NCBI GenBank assembly: GCA_964526945.1
Contig: CAZGNA010000077.1
Coordinates: 1-12,338, forward strand
From: Fervidifonticultor sp964526945
GTDB lineage: Bacteria > Sysuimicrobiota > Sysuimicrobiia > Sysuimicrobiales > Humicultoraceae
DNA length: 12,338 nucleotides
Direction: 5' to 3'
Below the pieces are notes generated by a model. The model did no database searches, was not told the origin of the DNA, and worked only from the letters and a program-made list of their open reading frames with translations. The position numbers and the translations under genes were made by a program. The first letter of the stretch is position 1. Each line of letters begins with the position of its first letter. Positions 1 through 6,100 of this stretch are shown here, one piece after another.

Positions 1-94
1 AGGGCTCGGTTGGAGTCTCAAAGTGCAAACACCTAGTCCGTACTGGACAGTCTAGACCCGTCGCCGGGATGCCGCCTGTGGCCCGCCCACACGA

Positions 95-118
95 CCCGCC
101 GATCCGGCGTCCGGCGGG
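95..118 (-). terminator. possible hairpin after the prepilin peptidase gene
   Basis: A 7-base inverted repeat (CCCGCCG at 95-101 and CGGCGGG at 112-118, 10-base loop) lies just past the stop codon of the minus-strand peptidase gene. It could help end that transcript. No T-run follows it on the minus strand, so it is not a canonical intrinsic terminator, and GC-rich DNA makes such repeats by chance. The rest of 1-130 holds no gene I can recognise. Confidence 0.22.
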
Positions 119-130
119 ACCGCGGGGCCC

Positions 131-901
131 TCACGGCCAGTACCACCCGAGCAACGCCTCCCCCCACAACATCGCGCCCAGCGCGCCGGCCGCCAGGAAC
201 GGTCCGAAGGGGATGGCGTCCTTCCGCCCCCGCAGCCGCAGCGCGAGCAGGACCAGGCCCACCAACCCGCCGCTGACGAATCCCAGGAACAGCGCTACCG
301 CCGCCAGCGCCGGCGCCCCGAGGAAGACGCCGATCAGGGCGGCGAGCTTCACGTCACCCAACCCCATGCCGCCGCGGCTGACGACCACGATCAGCCACAG
401 CAGCACCGCCGCCCCAAACCCGGCCACCAGCGCGGGCCCGAGTCTGTCCAGCGCAGCCGCCAACAGCGCGCCGACGACCGTCCCGGGGTAGGTCAGTCGG
501 TTGGGGATGAGCTGGTGGTCCAAGTCGATGAAGGTGATGACCACCAGCAGGAACACAAACACCACGGCACCGACGGTCTGCAGGACTGCCTCCCACCCGC
601 CCGTCAGGGGCACGCGCAGACCGGCCACGACCGTGAGCCCGGCCATGAGAGCCTCCACCAGCGGATACCGCGGGCTGATCCGCCCGCCGCAGGCACGGCA
701 GCGCCCGCGCAGCAGCAGGTAGCTCAGCACCGGAACGTTGTCCCATGCCCGGATCGGCGCGCCGCAGGCGGGGCACCGCGATCCCGGCCAGATGATGGAC
801 TCCTCACGCGGCAGGCGATAGATCAGCACGTTGGCGAAGCTCCCGAGGATCGCGCCCAGGAGGGCCAGCACGACCGGGTAGCCTGGCATTGCCCCCACCA
901 T
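131..901 (-). CDS. pilD: type IV prepilin peptidase / N-methyltransferase
   Basis: This integral inner-membrane aspartic protease cleaves the leader of type IV prepilins and usually N-methylates the new N-terminus. The protein is about 256 residues, normal for the family. Its N-terminal helix ends in a GSFANVLIYRLP segment. The cytoplasmic domain carries two CxxC pairs (Cys43/46 and Cys68/71), typical of the bifunctional methylating form. The two catalytic aspartates are visible: Asp126 in FIDLDHQLIPN and Asp183 in GMGLGDVK. Several hydrophobic helices follow. I chose the ATG at 901 because the upstream open frame to 1105 is low-complexity and unlike the family; an ATG at 889 preceded by GGTGGGGG is an equally plausible start. 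The likely substrates are the prepilins encoded at 5510-6100, 6097-8067 and 8222-8710. The gene is divergent from the secreted-protein gene at 1111. Confidence 0.95.
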   Translation of the reverse strand: MVGAMPGYPVVLALLGAILGSFANVLIYRLPREESIIWPGSRCPACGAPIRAWDNVPVLSYLLLRGRCRACGGRISPRYPLVEALMAGLTVVAGLRVPLTGGWEAVLQTVGAVVFVFLLVVITFIDLDHQLIPNRLTYPGTVVGALLAAALDRLGPALVAGFGAAVLLWLIVVVSRGGMGLGDVKLAALIGVFLGAPALAAVALFLGFVSGGLVGLVLLALRLRGRKDAIPFGPFLAAGALGAMLWGEALLGWYWP

Positions 902-1049
902 CACCGGCCCCTGCGTGGCTGGCACGAGCCCGCCGGGGCCCACCGTGGTCTGCGCCCGGGCAGCTGGCCCGTCTGCGGCCGGCCCGGGGCGGTGGGCACC
1001 CGCCGTGTGCCTCGAGGGCAGGAGATTGGGGCACAGGTCAGAATAGCAG

Positions 1050-1061
1050 GGTGACGTGACC
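1050..1061. promoter_or_regulatory. imperfect palindrome in the peptidase/secreted-protein divergent region
   Basis: GGTGACGTGACC is palindromic except for one mismatched pair and also contains a GTGAC direct repeat. It sits in the 209-base gap between two divergent genes, close to an AT-richer patch (AGAATAG, 1040-1046) that on the minus strand reads TATTCT, a possible -10 element with 4 of 6 consensus bases. No convincing -35 accompanies it on either strand. A regulator-binding site is possible but unproven. Confidence 0.2.
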
Positions 1062-1097
1062 TCGACCTCGCGGCGGCCAGGACGCCGTCGCGGTGCG

Positions 1098-1103
1098 GGA
1101 GGC
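1098..1103 (+). promoter_or_regulatory. ribosome binding site deciding the start at 1111
   Basis: GGGAGG lies 7 bases before ATG 1111. It supports that start over the in-frame GTG at 1093, which lies upstream of this site and would put six extra residues before the signal peptide. Confidence 0.6.
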
Positions 1104-1110
1104 AACGCAC

Positions 1111-1968
1111 ATGACGCGCGGGAGCTGGCTGCTGCTGCTGGCCTTCATCCTCGGAGTGAGCTGGCCGGTCGTCGCCCAACAGGGGTCGAGCGCCACGGTG
1201 CTCATCACCCCGGGCCAGAGCCTCGCCGGCATCGCCCTGGGACGCTCCGTGTCCTCGGTCGTGGCGCGTCTGGGCCAGCCCGCCGAAGCGCGGGTCCTGC
1301 GGGAGGGCACGCTGTACGCCTTCCCCCGCTACGGCATCAACGTCTACGTCGTCGATGGCGTCGTGCGGGCCATCTCGACCACCAACAGCCTCCTGCGCAC
1401 GGCCGAGGGCGTGGCGCCGGGCGCCACGGTGGCGGACGTGCGGCGGATCTTTGGGGAACAGTTCGCCGACGCCGTGGTCGAAGGGTTGATGGGCATGGCG
1501 TACGATCAGCATGGCATCGCCTTCGGCCTCGACGGCGCCGTGGTCTCGGTCATCATCGTGTATCCTCCACGAACCCAGGCAGCCCGCCCCGGCACCCTGC
1601 CCGCCCACGGTTTCCAGGCCCCGACATCGCCCCCGCCAGCTGACCGCACCGCCCCGGTCCCTGCCGGTGCTGCAGGCGGAGGGCCCGTTCCACCGTCGTC
1701 CGCACCGGCCGCGCCCGCGCCTGCCACGCCGAGCCCCGACGCGGGGACCGCGCCCGCGGGGTGGCCCGGGACCCCCTCGGCGCCCCACCTGGGGTTGGGG
1801 CTGGTGGTGATGCCACGCGTGGAGAACCTGCGCCCGTTCTCCGCGGAGACCCTGTACATGTCCGTCGTGGGCTTCCTGCGCTACGTCGTCTACCAGCAGA
1901 CGGGCACCTGGCTGACGTACCTGGAAGCCACGCGCATGCTGCACGAACAGCAACGGGTGCGCCTGTAA
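1111..1968 (+). CDS. secreted protein with tandem-duplicated N-terminal domain, function unknown
   Basis: I do not recognise this 285-residue protein as a named family. Residues 1-22 form a signal peptide with a Leu-rich core and a likely cleavage after VVA. Residues 35-90 and 97-150 look like two copies of one unit: each has a GIALGRSVSSVVARLG or GVAPGATVADVRRIFG segment, then a YGINVYVVDGVV or HGIAFGLDGAVV strand pair. The pattern (small domain with a G-x-x-V-x-x-V-x-x-x-x-G helix then strands) recalls SmpA/OmlA-like folds, which is inference. Residues 155-227 are a Pro/Ala-rich linker. Residues 235-285 are conserved-looking and helical (FSAETLYMSVVGFLRYVVYQ). It is probably extracytoplasmic. 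It is the only plus-strand gene beside the pilus locus and converges with the GGDEF gene. The ATG at 1111 fits the Shine-Dalgarno site and signal peptide. Confidence 0.8.
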   Translation: MTRGSWLLLLAFILGVSWPVVAQQGSSATVLITPGQSLAGIALGRSVSSVVARLGQPAEARVLREGTLYAFPRYGINVYVVDGVVRAISTTNSLLRTAEGVAPGATVADVRRIFGEQFADAVVEGLMGMAYDQHGIAFGLDGAVVSVIIVYPPRTQAARPGTLPAHGFQAPTSPPPADRTAPVPAGAAGGGPVPPSSAPAAPAPATPSPDAGTAPAGWPGTPSAPHLGLGLVVMPRVENLRPFSAETLYMSVVGFLRYVVYQQTGTWLTYLEATRMLHEQQRVRL

Positions 1969-1970
1969 GC

Positions 1971-1986
1971 CGCCGGATGCCCGGCG
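1971..1986 (+). terminator. GC-rich hairpin directly after the secreted-protein gene
   Basis: CGCCGG-ATGC-CCGGCG gives a perfect 6-base-pair stem with a tetraloop starting 3 bases after the stop at 1968. It lies in the 96-base convergent gap before the GGDEF gene end at 2065. It could stop or stabilise the plus-strand transcript. There is no T-run, so Rho-independent action is doubtful. Confidence 0.35.
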
Positions 1987-2064
1987 CCTGCACCGTGCGG
2001 CTGCCGGTCATCGGCCAGCACGACGTCGTCGCACTCCGAGCTCTCGCCGCGCAACGGTTCCGGG

Positions 2065-3069
2065 TCACCGCGGCGGGGGTGGGTCCCCGCGGCCGACCGT
2101 GGCGGCCTGCACGACCGTATCCCCGCCCAGCAGACGGGCCGTGTCACGCGCCTCCCGGGCAGTGCGCATGAGGGCCTCGGCAGTCGTCGCGTGCTCCGGG
2201 TACGTCGCGACGCCAACCGACACCGTGGCCGGCTCGCCGCTTCCCGCGGCCATCTCGAGGCCGGGAGCCGGCAACGCCGACACGCGCATGCGAATGCGAT
2301 CGGCGACCACGTAGCCCGCACCCGCTCCGGTCTCGGGCAGCACCACGCTGAACTCCGTCTCGCCTGTGCGGGCTTTCACGTCCGACTCACGGGTGCCCTC
2401 CCGAAGCACCCGGGCCACGGCCCGCAGCGCGGCCTGGGCCACCATCGGCCCGTAGCGCGCGTGGCGGGCCTCGAACTGGTCGATCTCCAGCACCACCACG
2501 GTGACCGCATGACCGTAGCGGGCGGCGCGGCGTACCTCCACCGGGAGGTGGGCGTCGAAGAACCGATCGGTGAAGAGATCGGTGACCTCGTCCACCACCG
2601 ACTGGCCGGCGAGGGCGCGTTGCAGCTGTTCCAGCTCTCGCCGGTGGGTGACCTCGCGCTGCTCCGCCAGCTGCTGGTAGTGCGTGACGAACTCCACGAT
2701 GGCGTAATCGGTGGCCCGGCTCAGGCGGTCGGTGAGCTCGAGCCGCTCGCTCTCGCTGGCGACCGGCCGCACGCAGAGCTCCTGGGCCAGCTCCCGAAAC
2801 GCGGTGAACCCCTGGACGACCTCCGCGGCGGTGAACCCCATGGCGAGACGCATGGCAGCTTCCCGCCGCACGAACTCCTGCAGCCGCGCCGGGTCCCCGG
2901 TGTCCAGGTACTGCACCAGCGCGGCCAGATAGGCCCGACCCAGCCTGCGGAGCTCCTCGACGGGGCGATGCACGAACGCCGACGCCCGCAGCTGGGCCAG
3001 CGTCGACGCCCAGGCGAGGGTGACACGTTCCTGCTCGCGGTCGAGCAGTCTGGCCAGCGACTGGGGCAC
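2065..3069 (-). CDS. degenerate GGDEF protein with RsbRD-like N-terminal domain
   Basis: The protein is 334 residues and lacks membrane segments. Residues 5-135 are helical and resemble the RsbRD N-terminal/globin-like sensor type (GRAYLAALVQYLDTGDP, then GFTAAEVVQGFTAFREL). Residues 136-155 look like a short coiled linker. Residues 158-320 are a GGDEF fold: TVVVLEIDQFE (190-200), RTGETEF (234-240) and ATVSVGVATYP (281-291). The signature GGDEF reads GETEF, the first metal-site Asp is Glu195, and the usual N-D and G-H residues are missing, so cyclase activity is unlikely. RESD (227-230) sits five residues before the motif, where the RxxD inhibitory c-di-GMP site lies in active cyclases. I infer a c-di-GMP-binding effector acting on the pilus. 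The gene starts at GTG 3069, 16 bases after pilO, in the place often held by pilP. It is last in the operon. Confidence 0.85.
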   Translation of the reverse strand: MPQSLARLLDREQERVTLAWASTLAQLRASAFVHRPVEELRRLGRAYLAALVQYLDTGDPARLQEFVRREAAMRLAMGFTAAEVVQGFTAFRELAQELCVRPVASESERLELTDRLSRATDYAIVEFVTHYQQLAEQREVTHRRELEQLQRALAGQSVVDEVTDLFTDRFFDAHLPVEVRRAARYGHAVTVVVLEIDQFEARHARYGPMVAQAALRAVARVLREGTRESDVKARTGETEFSVVLPETGAGAGYVVADRIRMRVSALPAPGLEMAAGSGEPATVSVGVATYPEHATTAEALMRTAREARDTARLLGGDTVVQAATVGRGDPPPPR

Positions 3070-3085
3070 CGGGGCTGCCCCCCGG

Positions 3086-3706
3086 TCAGGGCTGGGTCGG
3101 CGGCTGCTCCCGCGGCAGCACGTAGGTCGTGGCCTGCAGCGTCACCCGCAGTCGCGGCAGCTCCGCCGGCGCCAGCGACACCTGGCGCAACACGAGGAAC
3201 CGCGGGAAGTTCTCCAGGCGCCCCATGTAGCGAATGAGGTCCGGATACGTGCCATCGAACCCCAGGTCCACGCGGAAGAGCTGGTACGGTGGCGCCTGCG
3301 CCGGCCGCTGCGCGGCCTGCTGCCCGGCGGGGGCCGGAGGCTGCGGCGCCGCGGCCGTCGGTGCCTGGGTCGGCCCCGGCCGCAGCAGGGTCAGCTTGAT
3401 GCCGACCTCCCGGGCGGCGTCCTGGAGCTGGCGGATCAAGTTGGGGATCTCGCGCTCGGGAGGAAGCCGCCGCTCGACGAGCCGGATGCGATCGACCAGC
3501 GCCGCGTACTCGGCTTCCTTGGCCTCTCGGGTGGCGGCCAGCGCCTGGAGCCGGCTGAGTTCCTGGTGCTTGGCGGCCAGCTCGCGGTCCAGACGTGCGA
3601 GGGTGTCCGTCTGGGGCACGTAGACCAGCAGGTAGAACCCTGCGCCGATGATCGCGGCAACCACCAGCGCGATGAGGATCCGCTCGCGTGGGCTGAGCCC
3701 TCTCAC
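3086..3706 (-). CDS. pilO: type IV pilus inner-membrane alignment protein PilO
   Basis: PilO pairs with PilN in the inner-membrane alignment subcomplex that connects cytoplasmic PilM to periplasmic components. The 206-residue protein has the expected plan: a short cytoplasmic N-terminus, one membrane helix (about residues 9-30), a coiled coil (32-85), then a ferredoxin-like periplasmic domain starting near IPNLIRQLQDAAREVGIKLTLL (87-108). The strand-helix unit YQLFRVDLGFDGTYPDLIRYMGRLENFPRFLVLRQ is at 141-175 (written here only as a positional guide: YQLFRV start, VLRQ end). A Pro/Ala/Gln-rich stretch (110-140) interrupts the domain and is longer than usual for such a loop. The start is GTG 3706, overlapping the pilN stop as GTGA, which implies translational coupling. 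Identification rests on architecture and position after pilM and pilN, and is secure. Confidence 0.92.
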   Translation of the reverse strand: MRGLSPRERILIALVVAAIIGAGFYLLVYVPQTDTLARLDRELAAKHQELSRLQALAATREAKEAEYAALVDRIRLVERRLPPEREIPNLIRQLQDAAREVGIKLTLLRPGPTQAPTAAAPQPPAPAGQQAAQRPAQAPPYQLFRVDLGFDGTYPDLIRYMGRLENFPRFLVLRQVSLAPAELPRLRVTLQATTYVLPREQPPTQP

Positions 3707-4266
3707 TGCCGCACCCCTTCCACTGTCGCCTGGGGCTTGAGCACCCGGGCGTTCACCTGAAAGCGCACGACCTCCGTCTCGCCCACCCGCTCGAGCTGCA
3801 CCACGGTGAGATCCACCGAACGAAACAGCTGCCCCAGGGCCAGGTTGTCCATGAGCTGGGCCACGGCGTAGTAGGTCATGCCGAAGCCCTCCAGGTTGAG
3901 GGTGGCCTCCTCAGGGACGGACATCGCCGTCAACCAGACGTCCCGGGGGATCAGGAGCCGGACCTCGTTGAGGATCGACGCCGCCGGCAGCTGCTGCTTC
4001 AACAGGTCGGCCAGCAGGTTCTCCTTGAGCCGCAGCGCGGCGATCTGACGGTCGAGCTCCTCCACCCGGGCGACCGCGGGCCGGAGTTCGGCAACTTCCC
4101 GGTCCACACGGGCCAGGTCGGCCCGTCGCGCGCCCACCTGGCCGTTGAGCACCACCGCCCACACGATCACCGCCACCAGCACACCCAGGGGGATCGCCAG
4201 CTCCAGGACCCGCAGCGCGGGAAACCGGCGGCGGGGCGCTCTGGGGAGAAGGTTGATGCGGATCAC
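3703..4266 (-). CDS. pilN: type IV pilus inner-membrane assembly protein PilN
   Basis: PilN is a bitopic inner-membrane protein that recruits PilM through its cytoplasmic tail and dimerises with PilO in the periplasm. The 187-residue sequence opens with IRINLLP (2-8), the conserved PilM-binding motif of the family. A membrane helix follows at about 20-41 and a coiled coil at 45-90. The C-terminal domain contains SILNEVRLLIPRDVWLTAM (97-115) and a compact alpha/beta fold to about residue 177. The start is GTG 4266, overlapping the pilM stop as GTGA. Its own stop overlaps the pilO start in the same way. Length and motif are normal for PilN. Confidence 0.94.
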   Translation of the reverse strand: MIRINLLPRAPRRRFPALRVLELAIPLGVLVAVIVWAVVLNGQVGARRADLARVDREVAELRPAVARVEELDRQIAALRLKENLLADLLKQQLPAASILNEVRLLIPRDVWLTAMSVPEEATLNLEGFGMTYYAVAQLMDNLALGQLFRSVDLTVVQLERVGETEVVRFQVNARVLKPQATVEGVRQ

Positions 4267-5348
4267 CCGACGTCACCTCCGCGCATGGCCAGCCCGAGAG
4301 CAACGGCCATCGTAGGCCCGAGCGCCTCCAGGCGCTCGGGCGGCACCGCCGCGGTGTTGACCTTCACGTTCGCGAAGGGCGAGACCACGGCGGTCGTGAT
4401 GCCCAGTTCCGCGGCGATCGCCCTGTCGAGTTTCCGCAGTCGCGCCAGACCGCCGGCCAGGAGGATCTGGTTGATGACGGCCGTCCGCGACCGCGTCTGG
4501 TAGTAGTCCAGCGACCGCCGGATCTCCGTGATCAGGTCGCCGATGTGCGGCGCGATGATGTCGTGGAGGCGCTCCGTCGTGTGGTCCGCGGTCACCCCCT
4601 CTTCCAGCACCTCACCCTTCTCCTCCAGCAGGCTGCGGGCCGTGGTCAGGTCCACGTCCATGGCCTCGTGGATCGCGGTGACGAGCGCAGCGCCGCCGAT
4701 GGGGATGTTCCGGGTGAACCGCAGCCGCGGGCCTTCCGTGATCAGGATGTCGGAGGCCTCCGCGCCCAGGTCCACGATGGCCACCGTCTGGCCCTCGATG
4801 GCGCCCGACATCACCGCGCGCAGCAGCGCGAAGGACTCCACGTCGAGGATGCCCAGCTGCACGCGAGCGGCATCGGCCGTGGCCACGATGCGATCCACCA
4901 CGTCCTGCCGCGCGGCCACCACCAGCACGTCCAGCATCCGCCGCCCGTCCTCGGCCGCCTCCCCGAGGACCTGGTAGTCCATGTACACTTCCTTGATGTT
5001 GTAGGGCAGGTAGCGCTCAGCCTCGTAGCGGACGGCTGCCGTCAGCTCCTGCTGCGTCATGGGCGGAACGCGCACCTCACGCACCGTCACCGCCTGCCCG
5101 CCGACCCCCATGACCGCCCGCTCGGTGCGGATGCCGGTACGATCCAGCAGCGCCCGGATGTGACTGCCCAGTTCCTCGGGACCGGTCGGCACTCCGTCGC
5201 GGATGACGCCGGGCGGGCAGGGCGCCGTGCCGACCTTCAGCAAGCGGAACCCGGCCCGCTGCGTGCCCTGCACCTCGACCACCTTGAGAGTGTCGCTGCC
5301 GATATCGATCCCGACGTGCACCTGGGCGCCGGACGAGAAGAGGCCCAT
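4263..5348 (-). CDS. pilM: type IV pilus actin-like ATPase PilM
   Basis: PilM is a cytoplasmic FtsA/actin-fold protein that binds ATP and the tail of PilN, linking the pilus motor to the envelope alignment complex. The 361-residue protein shows the phosphate-1 loop VGIDIGSDTLKVVEV (12-26), the phosphate-2 segment IVDLGAEASDILI (191-203) and the adenosine-site segment ILLAGGLARL (295-304). The PilM signature RYLPY is at 112-116. The ATG at 5348 is chosen because MGLF before the first strand is typical of PilM. GGAGGTG (5361-5367) lies 12 bases upstream, slightly far. An in-frame GTG at 5405 would add 19 atypical residues. It follows a 161-base gap after the minor-pilin genes, so it may have its own promoter, and it overlaps pilN by 4 bases. 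Confidence 0.95.
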   Translation of the reverse strand: MGLFSSGAQVHVGIDIGSDTLKVVEVQGTQRAGFRLLKVGTAPCPPGVIRDGVPTGPEELGSHIRALLDRTGIRTERAVMGVGGQAVTVREVRVPPMTQQELTAAVRYEAERYLPYNIKEVYMDYQVLGEAAEDGRRMLDVLVVAARQDVVDRIVATADAARVQLGILDVESFALLRAVMSGAIEGQTVAIVDLGAEASDILITEGPRLRFTRNIPIGGAALVTAIHEAMDVDLTTARSLLEEKGEVLEEGVTADHTTERLHDIIAPHIGDLITEIRRSLDYYQTRSRTAVINQILLAGGLARLRKLDRAIAAELGITTAVVSPFANVKVNTAAVPPERLEALGPTMAVALGLAMRGGDVG

Positions 5349-5509
5349 GGGCGTGCGGTTCACCTCCTCGGGTACCACCCGGCAGGAGACCCCGGCAAAG
5401 CCCACCTGCCCGTTCTACAAGACTTCGCAGTCGAAGGCGCAAACCCCTGCCTGCCGCCGCGTGTGGGCTCAGGCGCGTCTACGCCTCCACTGCCTGTCAA
5501 GATGCCCAA
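5349..5509 (-). promoter_or_regulatory. intergenic region upstream of pilM, possible promoter
   Basis: This 161-base gap separates the minor-pilin genes from pilM. On the minus strand it holds a perfect TTGACA (5500-5495) but no good -10 at 16-18 bases from it. A weaker pair is TTGCGC and TGTAGA with 17 bases between them, and that spacer contains a CTTCG-ACTG-CGAAG inverted repeat (5423-5436). Another short inverted repeat, AGGCG...CGCCT, is at 5471-5486. GGAGGTG at 5361-5367 serves pilM. A promoter here is likely by context but not clearly defined by sequence. Confidence 0.35.
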
Positions 5510-6100
5510 CTACGGGCTTGATAGACGCACGTAGCCTGTCACTTCCACCGTCACGCGCCGCCTCGGCCCGTGGGGTGCCCGCAGCTCCACCGTCCCCGCG
5601 GTCGGATTCCCCAGGGGGCTGAAGGTCACGCGGTGCGACGGGAAGGAGGCGGTGTGGAGGTCTACGCCTGGCGGCATGCGCCTGCTGGCGCCGGGGAGGG
5701 GGTCCTGGGCGAACAGGGGCCCCTCCAACCGCCCGGTGTCGCAGTGCGGGGCCCCGTTGCCCACCACGCCGGCGAACCGCATGATCGCGTACGTCTCGCG
5801 GGACAGGTCGAAGACCACGCGATAGCAGGTACGTTCGGCACTCGCCCGATGGCCGGCCATCCGCAGATCGGCCACGAGCACGCGCGCTGCGGCCGCCAGG
5901 CGCCGCTCCGCCACCACCGCCCGGCCCGTTGCCGCGGCGCCGACCAGCACGCCGCCGAGGGCAACAGCCACGACGACCTCGACGAGCGTGGACCCGGCTC
6001 TGTCTTCGAAGCGCCCCCTGCGCCCGCACGATGCCGCGTGCGCCGGCCGGGCCCTCGCCGCGCCAGCCCCTCGGAGGAGGCCACCGTGCGGCGTGATCAC
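5510..6100 (-). CDS. GspH/FimT-like minor prepilin with long leader
   Basis: This is a type IV prepilin of the GspH/FimT kind, a likely minor subunit of the pilus tip or priming complex. The 196-residue precursor has the class III cleavage site G36|STLVEVVVAV, with the conserved Glu at +5 (Glu41) and a hydrophobic helix to about residue 57. The segment AARVLVADLRMAGHRASAERTC (71-92, first part of the soluble domain) followed by YRVVFDLSRETYAI matches the GspH pattern of helix then strands. The C-terminus GYVRL resembles the GRVRL ending common in FimT. Cys92 and Cys120 could form a disulfide. The leader is 36 residues and basic, with no in-frame ATG, GTG or TTG nearer the cleavage site. The GTG start at 6100 overlaps the stop of the upstream PilX-like gene as GTGA. 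It is processed by the peptidase at 131-901. Confidence 0.88.
   Translation of the reverse strand: MITPHGGLLRGAGAARARPAHAASCGRRGRFEDRAGSTLVEVVVAVALGGVLVGAAATGRAVVAERRLAAAARVLVADLRMAGHRASAERTCYRVVFDLSRETYAIMRFAGVVGNGAPHCDTGRLEGPLFAQDPLPGASRRMPPGVDLHTASFPSHRVTFSPLGNPTAGTVELRAPHGPRRRVTVEVTGYVRLSSP

Noticed and set aside
36..48. GTCC-GTACT-GGAC inverted repeat near the left edge
   Set aside because: Only four base pairs, no T-run and no adjacent gene end; consistent with chance.
901..1953. 350-residue minus-strand open frame opposite the secreted-protein gene
   Set aside because: Low-complexity Arg/Gly/His sequence; the plus strand has a Shine-Dalgarno site, signal peptide and repeated domain.
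2191..3237. 348-residue plus-strand open frame opposite the GGDEF gene
   Set aside because: No signal, fold pattern or ribosome site; it spans the boundary of two well supported minus-strand genes.
5495..5500. Perfect TTGACA on the minus strand as a definite promoter
   Set aside because: No acceptable -10 hexamer 16-18 bases downstream, so it is noted only as part of the gap.
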